64,000 nt of DNA from Pseudomonadota bacterium (lineage in GTDB: Bacteria; Desulfobacterota; Desulfovibrionia; Desulfovibrionales; Desulfovibrionaceae), in contig JAEZYD010000023.1 of assembly GCA_023419375.1 (NCBI GenBank), forward strand, positions 13,244 through 77,243, read 5' to 3'. Shown here in pieces: positions 17,668 to 26,114 of the stretch. Position 1 is the first letter of the stretch; each line of letters opens with the position of its first letter. The notes under the pieces are model-generated. The model was given only the letters and a program-made list of their open reading frames with translations, did not search any database and had not been told where the DNA came from. The translations under genes and the position numbers were made by a program.

Positions 17668-17745
17668 CGTGAACTCCTTGCAAATCCGGGCGGATTGTTG
17701 CGTCGTTGCAAAGCGGCGCCGATGCGCTCAGGCCGCCGTGTTGCG

Positions 17746-19053
17746 TCAGTAGTAGTCGCCTAATATCCTGTCGGCCAGAATGGCGGCCGCGCTGCGCACC
17801 GAAAGATGGTTGTAGCCCAAAAAACGCACCGGCCTCAGAGTGCCTTCGCACTGTTCGAGGACCTCCGGCGCAAGCCCTTGCGCCGTGCCCAGGCAGAGCA
17901 TAACCGGCCCCTGGTCGCACCAGCGCCGCACGTCACGCGGAGTCATGGGCATGCGTCCCGGTTGGGATGCCTTGCCCTTGGCAGGCCAGACGGCAGAACT
18001 AGCCACCAGTCTGGGTCGCGTTCCATGCTGCGCGGTCATATGCGCCACCGCTTCTTCAAGCGAAGTCGCGGGTTGCACCAGGCCGAGGGCCTGGGCGCGG
18101 TCGGCGTTTCCTGTACCGCCCGGCCCCCGCGTCCAGTGACGCAAAATTTCTTCCAGCACCCGCAACTGGTCGCGAAGAGGGGTCACCGGATAAAAGGAAC
18201 CCATCGCATAGCTGCGGGAAATTCGGGCTATATCGTGTATGTCCAGATTTGTCAAAGAGGAAGCGCCGATTTTTTTTGGCCCAAGGGAAACCGGGTAGTG
18301 AACAAGGCAGAACGAAAGGTTGCGTCCGGGCCTGTCACGTGGGGTTTCAGCCAGCGTTTGCACGTCTTCGCGGTAGAGCGGCGCTTCATTCAACATTTCC
18401 GGGCGCATGCGCAAGGTGGCGCGCACAGATTCCTGCCTGCGCCACTGGGCAATGCGGGCATGGTCGCCGCTTTGCAGCACCTCGGGAACCGGCAGACCTT
18501 CCAGGGATTCCGGCCGCGTGTAGTGCGGATATTCCAGCAATCCGTGAGAAAAACTTTCGTCGTCGCCGGATTCTTCCTTGCCCATAAAGCCGGGCATCAG
18601 GCGGGCCACGGCCTCCAGTACGGAAAGAGCCGCGCTTTCGCCGCCGTTGAGCACTATATCGCCCACGCTTACGGGTTCAAGCGGAAAAAGTTGCAACAGT
18701 CGCGCGTCAATGCCCTCGTACCGGCCGCAAACAATGGTCAGGTCTTCCTCGCGCGCAAGATCGCGCACCATGTCCTGCGTCAGCGGGCGGCCGCCGGGGG
18801 CCATGAACAGCATGCGACCGGGCCGCTCAATGGAGCGCAGGGCGCGGGCCAGAGGCTCGCCCTGCATGACCATGCCGGGGCCGCCGCCGTAGGGGCGGTC
18901 GTCCACGTGGCGGTGTTTGTCGGTGCTGAACTGCCGGGGATCATGAAGGCTGCATTCCACAATGCCAGCCTCCCGCGCACGGCCCATGAGGGAGGTGGAC
19001 AGGGGCGACTCGAAAAATTCGGGAAAAAGCGTGACAAGGTGAAAACGCGGCAT
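17746..19053 (-). CDS. trmD: TrmD tRNA (guanine-37-N1)-methyltransferase fused to a second SPOUT RNA methyltransferase domain
   Basis: A 435-residue protein, nearly twice the length of ordinary TrmD (about 240-255). Residues 1-235 are TrmD, which methylates G37 of tRNAs: FHLVTLFPEFF, RPYGGGPGMVMQ, IVCGRYEGIDARLL, GDIVLNGGESAAL (knot) and LPVPEVLQSGDHARIAQWRRQ. Residues 245-435 (LSFCLVHYPVSLGPKKIGASSLTN through LGYNHLSVRSAAAILADRILG) resemble the stand-alone SPOUT methyltransferase family Methyltrn_RNA_4, typified by Thermotoga TM1570. The fusion appears continuous, with no stop or frameshift. I recall this fusion in other Desulfovibrio. The second target is unknown. Confidence 0.9.
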   Translation of the reverse strand: MPRFHLVTLFPEFFESPLSTSLMGRAREAGIVECSLHDPRQFSTDKHRHVDDRPYGGGPGMVMQGEPLARALRSIERPGRMLFMAPGGRPLTQDMVRDLAREEDLTIVCGRYEGIDARLLQLFPLEPVSVGDIVLNGGESAALSVLEAVARLMPGFMGKEESGDDESFSHGLLEYPHYTRPESLEGLPVPEVLQSGDHARIAQWRRQESVRATLRMRPEMLNEAPLYREDVQTLAETPRDRPGRNLSFCLVHYPVSLGPKKIGASSLTNLDIHDIARISRSYAMGSFYPVTPLRDQLRVLEEILRHWTRGPGGTGNADRAQALGLVQPATSLEEAVAHMTAQHGTRPRLVASSAVWPAKGKASQPGRMPMTPRDVRRWCDQGPVMLCLGTAQGLAPEVLEQCEGTLRPVRFLGYNHLSVRSAAAILADRILGDYY

Positions 19054-19108
19054 GGGCGGAGAGTGCCGTAAAAACGTTCGCCTTGCAAGAAAATGTCTGC
19101 CGGGGCAG

Positions 19109-19945
19109 TTAGCGGCGCTGGCGTAGGGCAGAAAGGGCGCGCAGCAGAGTCGTCGGGTTCTGGTGGAGCACCCGTGGTCGAAAAAATTCTGGCAGAAAGT
19201 CTGTTTGGGCGCTCACCTGTTGCGCAACGCTCAGCCAGTGGCCGGGGCAGGGCAGGCTGCGCCAGCAAAATATGCCCATTGGCCCGCGCCAAAATCCGGC
19301 CCGTTGGCCGAACCTTCCCGTGGGAACCCTGGCGGGATCCATGCCCAGCCCCAGACCGGATGCCTTGAGCAGTGCCTCCTTGATTGTCCAGCGGCGCAGG
19401 GCCTCGCGGTTGATGCTCTGCGGCGAAAGGCTGGCCTCGCGCCGGGCCAGTTCTGTTGGAGCATAGGCATTGGGGGCTGGCGGCGGTGAAAGCAACGATT
19501 CAGCATCCAGCGCGTGAGGGGGGATGACATGAGGGGCAACGGCGGTATCTGCTGGCGCAGGGTAAAGGGCGCAAAAGGCCGCCTCGCCGCTGTGGCTGAA
19601 GGCCGCATGCCAACCGGGAAACAAGGGGCGGCCCTGAGTATCCATGCCCAGTTGCGGCAGCGGCCCTGCGAGGGTTGAATCTGCTGCCGTGGTCTGCTGC
19701 GCGGCATACGCTACCAGTTGGGCGCGCACAAACAGCCGGGATACAGCTGCCCGCAGCACGTCCTGCTGCGCCTCCTTCGCCTCGGTCAGCCCCTTGGGCG
19801 AGCGGCCAAATCGGCGCACATGGGCAAGCTGCCTCTCGTCCAGCCACGGTTCCAGCGCCGCTTCAAGGGCACAGCGCCAGCCTTCCAGCTCTTTACTGGA
19901 GCCAGCGGGCAGGGGGGTGCAGAGTATTGTGAGCGGGCGTTCCAT
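19109..19945 (-). CDS. 4'-phosphopantetheinyl transferase, Sfp superfamily
   Basis: A 278-residue member of the Sfp/AcpT superfamily, which moves the phosphopantetheine arm from CoA onto carrier proteins. The C-terminal half has the superfamily motifs AAFSHSGEAAFCAL and, further on, LRRWTIKEALLKASGLGLG (W-x-x-KEAxxK), the magnesium and CoA site. Between them lies an insertion rich in Pro and Ala. The start is taken at the ATG at 19945; a start at 20017 would lie across the EF-G terminator. No polyketide or peptide synthase is nearby, so it may serve the fatty-acid carrier protein. It is separated from trmD by 55 bases. Confidence 0.8.
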   Translation of the reverse strand: MERPLTILCTPLPAGSSKELEGWRCALEAALEPWLDERQLAHVRRFGRSPKGLTEAKEAQQDVLRAAVSRLFVRAQLVAYAAQQTTAADSTLAGPLPQLGMDTQGRPLFPGWHAAFSHSGEAAFCALYPAPADTAVAPHVIPPHALDAESLLSPPPAPNAYAPTELARREASLSPQSINREALRRWTIKEALLKASGLGLGMDPARVPTGRFGQRAGFWRGPMGIFCWRSLPCPGHWLSVAQQVSAQTDFLPEFFRPRVLHQNPTTLLRALSALRQRR

Positions 19946-19982
19946 GATGTTCCGTATTCTGCTGCTTGAGGCAAAGACGCGC

Positions 19983-20012
19983 AAACCGGCTGTTACAGAA
20001 AACAGCCGGTTT
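19983..20012 (-). terminator. Terminator after the EF-G-like gene
   Basis: A perfect 12-bp inverted repeat (AAACCGGCTGTT/AACAGCCGGTTT, 6-base loop) lies 43 bases past the stop codon at 20055. A second hairpin (GAGGTGG/CCACCTC) lies at about 20030-20050. Confidence 0.7.
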
Positions 20013-20054
20013 GTCATCTATAAGAGGAGGAGGTGGTCTGCCCCACCTCGGTGG

Positions 20055-22118
20055 TTATTCGGCAGCCTTGTGCTTCTGGTGCTCGGCGATGACCTTTTCC
20101 GCCACGGGTTGCGGGGCTTCTTCATAATGGGCGAATTCCATGGTGAAGAATCCCTGCCCGCCGGTCATGGAGCGCAGGTCGGGCGCGTAGCGCAGCACTT
20201 CGCTCATGGGCACATGGGCCTTGATTTCCGTACTGCCGCCCTGCGAATCAGAACCCAGCACCTTGCCCCGGCGCGAGGAAAGGTCGCCGATGACGTCGCC
20301 CATGCTTTCATCGGGCACGGAAACGGTGAGCAGCACGATGGGTTCAAGCAGCACGGGCTTGAGGCCTTCCATGGCCTTTTTGAAAGCAATGGAGCCAGCC
20401 ACCTTGAAGGCCATTTCTGACGAGTCCACCGTGTGGTAGCTGCCGTCGTAGACCTTGACGCGGAAGTCCACCACCTGGCATCCGGCCAGAAATCCGCGCG
20501 CGGCGGCTTCCTGAACGCCCTTGTCGATGGCGGGAACATACTGGCGGGGGATAACACCGCCCACGATGGCGTCTTCAAATACATAGCCGGAACCGCGCGG
20601 CAGGCCTTCCATCTCGATCCAGCAATCGCCAAACTGACCACGCCCGCCGGACTGCTTTTTGTGGCGGCCCTGCACCTGACATTTGCCGCGCACGGTTTCG
20701 CGGTAGGGAACCTTGGGCGTTTTGAGGATGATATCCACCTTGAAGCGGCGCTTGGCCTTTTCGACCGAAAGCTCGATGTGCAACTGCCCCATGCCGGAAA
20801 GCAGAATGTCGCCGGTTTCCTCATCGCGCCCCAGACGCAGGGTGATGTCTTCATCCAGCAGCCGCTGCATGGCCGCGTAGACCTTGTCTTCCTCGCCTTT
20901 TTCCTTGGGGGCGAGGGCGTAGGTGATGAGCTGCGGGGGCAGGGCGGGCATGGGCAGGGCAAAGGGGGCTTTTTCATCACAGAGGGTGTCGCCCGTGCGG
21001 GTGTTTTTGAGCTTGGCAACGGCCACTATGGCGCCGGGGCCAATGGGTTCCTTGCAAGGGGTCTGCGTTTTGCCCTGAATGTACAGCAGGTTGCCGAGGC
21101 GTTCGTTTTCTTCCGTGCGGGAGTTTTTCAGCGTGGCATCGCCGTTGATGGTGCCGGAAAGAACCCGCAGAAGGGAAAGCTGCCCCGAAAAAGGATCTGC
21201 CAGGGTTTTGAAGACAAAGCAGGCCACCGGCCCATCAGGAGCAGCGGCGCGCTCTGCGCCATCGCGGCCCGTAAAGGGCGGGCGATCAAGGGGCGAGGGC
21301 AGCAGGGCTTCAATGGCGGTCAGCACGGATTCGCCGCCCTTGTTTTCAAGGGCCGAGCAGGCCAGCACCGGCGTAAGCTCGCCTTTGAGCACGCCCGAGC
21401 GCAGGCCTGTTTTGAGGTCATCTTCTGAAAGAATGCCTTCTTCCAGATACTTTTCCATAAGTTCTTCATCGCTTTCTGCGATATTTTCTACGGTCACATC
21501 GCGCAGCAGGCTGACATCGTCGGCCAGGGCGGCGGGGATTTCAGCCTCTGCGGCGGTGCCGTTTTCGCCAAACATGCGGGCCTTGCCCGTCAGTACATCG
21601 GCAACACCCACAAAGGATTCACCCTGGCGAATGGGCAATTGCAGCACTACGGGCTTGACGTTCAGGCCCGAGAGCCCGTCAAGGGCCATCTGAAAATCGG
21701 CGCGGTCGCGGTCAACCTTGTTGACCACGATAATGGAGGGCAATCCGGCTGCGCGGACCAGATTCCAGAATTTTTTGGCAAGGGGGCGCACACCGTCCAC
21801 GGCGTCCAGCACAAAAACAACGCTGTCCACGCCTTTGAGCAGGCATTCCATGTCGCCTGTAAAGTTGCCGTCACCGGGGATATCCAGAAGGAAATGGCGG
21901 TTTTTATTCCAGAGGTATGTGGCGCAGGAGGGTTGCACGGAGCCGCGTCGGCGGGTTTCTTCGGGTTCGTAGTCTAGGCATGTGGTGCCGTCTTCTACAG
22001 CCCCCAGGCGATTCACCGCCCCGGCCTTGTAGAGAAGCATCTCTGCCAGGGATGTTTTGCCGCAACCGCCGGTTCCGACGATGGCGAACGTGCGTTGCAT
22101 TTCCAGTGGAGTTGGCAT
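20055..22118 (-). CDS. Elongation factor G-like GTPase (EF-G2 type)
   Basis: A 687-residue translational GTPase. G1 is GTGGCGKTS, G3 is DIPGDGNF (DxxG) and G4 is NKVD. The switch I region (EDGTTCLDYEPEETRRRGSVQPS) has the form of EF-G-like proteins rather than canonical EF-G. Domains II-V follow, with the domain IV segment GRHKKQSGGRGQFGDCWIEMEGLPRG and YEEAP near the C-terminus. The ATG at 22118 has GGGAG 7 bases ahead; the frame stays open to 22466 without coding character. This subgroup often lacks full translocase activity; recycling or stress roles are suggested. The final ribosomal EF-G gene is presumably elsewhere. Confidence 0.85.
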   Translation of the reverse strand: MPTPLEMQRTFAIVGTGGCGKTSLAEMLLYKAGAVNRLGAVEDGTTCLDYEPEETRRRGSVQPSCATYLWNKNRHFLLDIPGDGNFTGDMECLLKGVDSVVFVLDAVDGVRPLAKKFWNLVRAAGLPSIIVVNKVDRDRADFQMALDGLSGLNVKPVVLQLPIRQGESFVGVADVLTGKARMFGENGTAAEAEIPAALADDVSLLRDVTVENIAESDEELMEKYLEEGILSEDDLKTGLRSGVLKGELTPVLACSALENKGGESVLTAIEALLPSPLDRPPFTGRDGAERAAAPDGPVACFVFKTLADPFSGQLSLLRVLSGTINGDATLKNSRTEENERLGNLLYIQGKTQTPCKEPIGPGAIVAVAKLKNTRTGDTLCDEKAPFALPMPALPPQLITYALAPKEKGEEDKVYAAMQRLLDEDITLRLGRDEETGDILLSGMGQLHIELSVEKAKRRFKVDIILKTPKVPYRETVRGKCQVQGRHKKQSGGRGQFGDCWIEMEGLPRGSGYVFEDAIVGGVIPRQYVPAIDKGVQEAAARGFLAGCQVVDFRVKVYDGSYHTVDSSEMAFKVAGSIAFKKAMEGLKPVLLEPIVLLTVSVPDESMGDVIGDLSSRRGKVLGSDSQGGSTEIKAHVPMSEVLRYAPDLRSMTGGQGFFTMEFAHYEEAPQPVAEKVIAEHQKHKAAE

Positions 22119-22341
22119 GGTTTTCTCCCTTCGTAAGCGATATGGCGCGCCCTTGGCGGCCTGGTGAACGAAACTAGGGAAAGGAACAAGTCTTCCATCT
22201 GCTATTGGTTCCCACGTTACAGGCTTGTCGCAAAAAAGGAAAGAGGCCGCGACTTTTAATGTAAGGCTTAACGCTTGACAGCAGAGGCCGCCACTGTGAC
22301 AGTTATACGGATATATATTGGAGCAGGCGGAGGGAGCGACC

Positions 22342-23073
22342 ATGGCGCTATGGGAATGGGCCGGCGCTGGTGCGGTTTTTTTGGCGGCTGTGGTTTTTTG
22401 CGTGCGGCTGATGAAGCGTGGTTTGACCACGCTTGAGGACGAGCGCGCCCAATGCCTTGAGCGCATTCGCCAGATGGAAGAAAAAATTCAGGAAGATCAA
22501 AAAAATATGGCTTCCAGCGAACACCTGCGCGTAGCCCGCGCCGGGCTGGAAGATCTTTTGCGGCTGGCGGGCAATCCGCCCGGCATGCGGCTTGAATCTG
22601 TAGCCAGGGGGCTGGGCGAAGCGCAGGGCGAGGCCCTTGTGCTGCACTTGCCCGAGGGCGAGGTGCGCATCAGCCTGAGCATGCGCGAGCGGGAGCTTAA
22701 AGGGATGCGCAAGGTGGTCCACGGGCACGGGCGGTGGCACCTTAACGGTTTGGGCCTGAACGAGGAGTATACAGACCTTGTGCCGCTCATGCGCGCGCTC
22801 AGTGCGGGGCTGGCCATGTATCTTGGCGGAGGGGAGAGCGCTGGCGCGCCGTATTGCCCCCTTGGGGACCCCGCAGCCGATGTGCCTCCCGAATTGCCGC
22901 ATCTGGCGCGGCGTTTCAGCAGCGCGCGGCCTGTGCGGCAGAAGCGGCCGCCCGTGGTGCGGCGCGATGAGGAAGAGGGCCGCCTCGAAAGGCTGCGACG
23001 TTTGGAAGACGCCCGTGCCGCGCGCAAGCAGATGCGGGCCAACCCCGGCCCCACCGGGAGCAGGCACCGTTAA
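22342..23073 (+). CDS. Membrane-anchored coiled-coil protein of unknown function
   Basis: A 243-residue protein I do not recognise. One membrane helix (about residues 5-23, WAGAGAVFLAAVVFCVRL) is followed by a coiled-coil stretch (about 30-65, rich in Glu, Arg, Gln), a globular middle (70-165) with ALVLHLPEGEVRISLSMRER and GLNEEYTDLVPLMRALS, and a basic Arg-rich tail (190-243). Topology suggests a short outside end and a cytoplasmic body. GGAGGGAG precedes the ATG at 22342. It is divergent from the EF-G-like gene and stands alone. Confidence 0.7.
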   Translation: MALWEWAGAGAVFLAAVVFCVRLMKRGLTTLEDERAQCLERIRQMEEKIQEDQKNMASSEHLRVARAGLEDLLRLAGNPPGMRLESVARGLGEAQGEALVLHLPEGEVRISLSMRERELKGMRKVVHGHGRWHLNGLGLNEEYTDLVPLMRALSAGLAMYLGGGESAGAPYCPLGDPAADVPPELPHLARRFSSARPVRQKRPPVVRRDEEEGRLERLRRLEDARAARKQMRANPGPTGSRHR

Positions 23074-23092
23074 GGCCTTGGAAAAATATTTT

Positions 23093-23122
23093 TCTGCCGC
23101 CGCATGTGGTTGCGGCGGCAGA
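23093..23122. terminator. Bidirectional hairpin between convergent genes
   Basis: A perfect 12-bp stem (TCTGCCGCCGCA/TGCGGCGGCAGA, 6-base loop) lies between the stop codons at 23073 (plus) and 23187 (minus). On the minus strand it is followed by an A/T-rich stretch. Confidence 0.7.
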
Positions 23123-23186
23123 TCACGCTGGCATGAATGCGGTGGAATAACTCGGCATCATCTCAGGCAGGGGAGAGGGCTGGCGG

Positions 23187-23606
23187 TTACTCCGCAAAGG
23201 TGAGATTACGGAACCAGTCCGGCACAGGAACGGGGCGACCTTCGTGATTGACCAGCGCATGCTGGGTCATGCCGGTGGCCAGAAGTCTCGTCTTGTCCTC
23301 GTTCCATATCTCATATACAAAGCGCAGGGACGCGCGCGCCCATTCAGCTATGCCAGCGCGCACAAGTACAAGATCATCATAGCGGGCGGATGAGCGGTAA
23401 CGGCACTGGGCCTCGCGCACGGGCAGGATAAGGCCTTTCTTTTCAACTTCCGCATAGCTCATGCCGCAACGGCGAATGTATTCGCTGCGTGCCCGCTCGA
23501 AGAGATGTAGATATTCCGCATAATAAAGCACGCCCATCGTGTCTGTTTCACCATACGACACGCGGTGCGGCATCCAAATATCAGGGGTGGGAAATTGGTC
23601 ATGCAC
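23187..23606 (-). CDS. ybgC: YbgC-type acyl-CoA thioesterase (hot-dog fold)
   Basis: A 139-residue 4HBT-family thioesterase. The motif HRVSYGETDTMGVLYYAEYLHLFERARSEYIR contains the catalytic Asp-x-x-G-x-x-Y-x-x-Y region of the YbgC/FadM group, which hydrolyses short acyl-CoAs or acyl-ACPs. The GTG at 23606 is the likelier start, because AAGGAG lies 7 bases ahead; the ATG at 23573 has no site. The divergent mltA then starts 66 bases away, enough for back-to-back promoters. In many proteobacteria ybgC heads the tol-pal cluster, but no tol genes follow here. Confidence 0.85.
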   Translation of the reverse strand: MHDQFPTPDIWMPHRVSYGETDTMGVLYYAEYLHLFERARSEYIRRCGMSYAEVEKKGLILPVREAQCRYRSSARYDDLVLVRAGIAEWARASLRFVYEIWNEDKTRLLATGMTQHALVNHEGRPVPVPDWFRNLTFAE

Positions 23607-23672
23607 GAAACGGCTCCTTGTTACGCGTTTTCCGGGCGTTGTTGCAGCAGATTTGCAAACCGTACAGGCGGC

Positions 23673-24776
23673 ATGTTGCGCCTGTTGCTTCTGCTGGCGG
23701 TTACAATGGCTTTGTTTGCCTGCGCCAAGCAGGCCCCGACGCCAGTGGTGGAAAGAACCCTGCCGCCGGTGGGGTTTGAAAGCCCGGAATTTTTTGTGAG
23801 CAATCTTGTTCCTGCCGGTCAGGATCTGACAAGCTGGAAGGATATGGCCCCCAGTGTGCGTAAGTCGCTGCGTTACGTCAACAGCAAGCCCAAGGACGCC
23901 ATCGCTGTGCAGCGCCCCGGCCTGACCGTGACGTGGGGCGATATGTCGCGCACGCTTGAACGCTTGCAGGAACTTTTGCCCCGGCTGGACAAGGAACCGG
24001 AACTGTTGCTGGCAAACTTCCGCTGGGCGGAAGTGACGGGCGGCATCAACTATTCCGGTTACTACGAGCCTGCCGTCCCCGCCAGCCGTACCCGCAAACC
24101 GGGATACACCCAGGCCATCTATGGCCTGCCCCCGGATCTGAACAAGGTCATTGCCAAGCGTGGGCAGTACTATGACCGCCGCACCATCGAAGAAAAGCAG
24201 GTGCTGGCAGGCAAGGGGCTGGAACTGGCCTGGGCAGCAGACCCCGTTGACGTGTTTTTTCTTGAAATTCAGGGTTCTGGCCGCCTGATCTTTGACGACG
24301 GCACTCAGGCCTATGTCAACTACGCGGGTCAGAACGGGCACAAATACAAAAGCTCCGGCCGCATCATGCGCGAAAAAGGCCTGCTCAGGCGCGGCGATAT
24401 TTTTGAACAGCGCGAGTGGTTCAAAAACAATCCAAGCCGTGTGCGTGAAATTCTCAATGACAATCCGAGCTATGTCTTCTTTAAATATGGCATGCGCGGC
24501 CCCACGGGAGCCATGGGCTATCAGGTGGACGACTGGCTGACGCTGGCTACGGACCGCAGTTTCATCCCGCTTGGCTCCATCGTGGCCTACGGCGTCAATA
24601 TTCCGGATGAAACCAAGGGCAAGATGCCCCTGCGCGGCATTGGCCTTGCCCAGGACGTGGGCGGAGCCATCAAGCGTAACCGCATAGATATTTTCTGCGG
24701 CGGCGACCAGCGCGCCAACTATGTGGCAAGCCATCTGGACGCCAAGGGGCCTGCCTGGGTGCTGCTGGCGCGCTAG
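23673..24776 (+). CDS. mltA: Membrane-bound lytic murein transglycosylase A (MltA)
   Basis: A 367-residue outer-membrane lipoprotein that cleaves peptidoglycan glycan strands with formation of anhydro-muramic ends. The signal MLRLLLLLAVTMALFAC ends in the lipobox LFAC. MltA core: YSGYYEPAVPASRTRKPGYTQAIYGLP, then FLEIQGSGRLIF, PSYVFFKYG...GPTGAMG. The C-terminal 3D domain has PLRGIGLAQDVGGAIKRNRIDIFCG with the catalytic aspartate (Asp-Val-Gly). The ATG at 23673 is chosen for the lipoprotein signal; ATG 23601 adds 24 residues and would overlap the ybgC start. A terminator follows. Confidence 0.93.
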   Translation: MLRLLLLLAVTMALFACAKQAPTPVVERTLPPVGFESPEFFVSNLVPAGQDLTSWKDMAPSVRKSLRYVNSKPKDAIAVQRPGLTVTWGDMSRTLERLQELLPRLDKEPELLLANFRWAEVTGGINYSGYYEPAVPASRTRKPGYTQAIYGLPPDLNKVIAKRGQYYDRRTIEEKQVLAGKGLELAWAADPVDVFFLEIQGSGRLIFDDGTQAYVNYAGQNGHKYKSSGRIMREKGLLRRGDIFEQREWFKNNPSRVREILNDNPSYVFFKYGMRGPTGAMGYQVDDWLTLATDRSFIPLGSIVAYGVNIPDETKGKMPLRGIGLAQDVGGAIKRNRIDIFCGGDQRANYVASHLDAKGPAWVLLAR

Positions 24777-24846
24777 AGCTGGCTGACAGACCTTTTGCCG
24801 CAGCAGCAATGCTGACGGATTTGGTTGAAGAATTCCAGAAGTATAT

Positions 24847-24882
24847 GGGGCCGGAGTGGTTGATAGCCGCTCCGGCCCTTAT
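24847..24882 (+). terminator. Terminator after mltA
   Basis: The stem GGGCCGGAG/CTCCGGCCC with extra inner pairs is followed by TTAT, 70 bases after the stop codon. Confidence 0.65.
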
Positions 24883-25520
24883 GGTCTGCACGGTTATTTT
24901 TGAAAGCGTGTATCTTTACTGTTCTGATGTCAGATATTATTTTTCATATCATATTAATTTTACACGCAATACTGCCGGATTAGCGCGCATTTCAGCCCCA
25001 TGGGCGGCCAAAAACACGCATACTTGATAATCAAACTCCTTGACTTATGTCATGTTGTGAGTATTGCTTGAGACGTACACAGGCAGTCTCTCCAGAGTTA
25101 CGATAATTCTGTTTCGCTGGTCTGGCTCAATGTGCACGGGAGCCGCTTGTGGGTTCCCCCTACTCCCCCCCTTGGGGCTGAAAATTTATTTCTGCCTCAC
25201 CAAAACCCGGTTGCGACCTGCAGGGCTACGAAGCGTCGGCATATTGTCCGGCTTTTTAGGCAACTGTGATGGCTGCACGGAGTCTATGTCAGTATTCCCG
25301 GCTGTTGCACTATTCTTTGTGCAGCGATCAGTTCGCCTGTTCCACTGTCCAGACCGCTCCCTTTCAGAAAAGCATCCTCGGTCCGTTTGTATGGGTTTGC
25401 CACATCCTGGCCAGCACAATAAACGCGCATCAGAGCATCCGCTCGCCGCACCCGGTTCCTTCGTTTCAACGATAATCCCGGGCATTTGCACGCCGACAGC
25501 GTACAGAGGAGGCTCTTCTA
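24883..25520. other. Long spacer ahead of the small CI-type gene
   Basis: This stretch of about 640 bases shows open frames on both strands, but none has domain sense or a good ribosome site, so I call no gene. A possible promoter, TTGACT with TATTGC 16 bases on, lies near 25041-25068. If used, it would give the downstream gene a leader of more than 400 bases. Confidence 0.4.
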
Positions 25521-25880
25521 ATGAGTGGAAAGGTATTTGAGTATATGGCCATTATGGACCGCATCAAGAATGTCACCCAATGCAGAACCCAACAGGAACT
25601 CGCGCAGTTTTTTGATGTTTCGCAATCATGTATTTCTGATTCCAAAAAGCGGCTGGCCATCCCTTCCAAGTGGCTGCTCAGCCTGCTGAAGAAAAAGGGC
25701 ATCAACCCTGAATGGGTTCAGAAAGGCGTTGGTCCGAAGTTTTTGCTTCCCTATGATGAAGACAGAGGAGCCGTGTGCAGCATTTATGCAAGAACGCCCG
25801 ACAAGTGCCCGCTGCAACATATTGTTTCGGACATCGGCAAGCTGGTTACACGGGCTGAGAGTATGGGGCGCAGCGCGTAG
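25521..25880 (+). CDS. Small CI-type helix-turn-helix DNA-binding protein
   Basis: A 119-residue protein whose first 75 residues match the phage CI repressor N-terminal domain: TQQELAQFFDVSQSCISDSKKRLAIPSKWLLSLLKKKGINPEWVQKG. The pattern is the same as in the larger CI/S24 protein at 2593-3282 (LGITPQSVSGARKRGEVPPAW), but the S24 self-cleaving domain is missing and replaced by a 40-residue tail. It may bind DNA constitutively or heterodimerise. GAGGAGG lies 7 bases before the ATG. There are no phage genes around it. It is followed by a GC-rich hairpin at 25918-25934 with no T run. Confidence 0.8.
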   Translation: MSGKVFEYMAIMDRIKNVTQCRTQQELAQFFDVSQSCISDSKKRLAIPSKWLLSLLKKKGINPEWVQKGVGPKFLLPYDEDRGAVCSIYARTPDKCPLQHIVSDIGKLVTRAESMGRSA

Positions 25881-25917
25881 GTTGGTGAGGCCCGCTGGGG
25901 GAATGGTTTGACTGATC

Positions 25918-25934
25918 GGGGCAGGGCCTGCCCC
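25918..25934. repeat. Compact GC hairpin downstream of the CI-type gene
   Basis: GGGGCAG/CTGCCCC with a 3-base loop, about 38 bases past the stop at 25880. No T run follows, so termination is uncertain. Confidence 0.4.
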
Positions 25935-26047
25935 CAATTGAAGCAGCCCTGTGCATATCGGGTTAAGGCAGTTGTTTTTTGCCCGCGTGTGTTTGGGGCA
26001 ACAGTGCTGCATCGTACATTAGACTTTTGCGGCGATAGTTTTGATTT

Positions 26048-26082
26048 GCAAAGACCTGCGCCGGTTTGACGCAGGTCTTTGC
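26048..26082. repeat. 13-bp perfect hairpin in the leader of the AlkD-like gene
   Basis: GCAAAGACCTGCG (26048-26060) and CGCAGGTCTTTGC (26070-26082) enclose a 9-base loop, ending 32 bases before the ATG at 26115. No T run follows on the plus strand; on the minus strand it is followed by AT-rich sequence. It could be a terminator for upstream transcription or a leader structure. Confidence 0.6.
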
Positions 26083-26114
26083 GCATTGTGAACATTGGTG
26101 TTGCCGGGAGTGCC

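Noticed and set aside
23607..24809. Long minus-strand extension of the ybgC frame antisense to mltA
   Set aside because: Only the last 139 codons match a thioesterase; the rest is the complement of mltA. A GTG with AAGGAG sets the true start at 23606.
25064..25540. Plus-strand frame of 158 codons in the spacer before the CI-type gene
   Set aside because: No ribosome site, no domain pattern, odd amino-acid mix, and it overlaps the start of the real gene.
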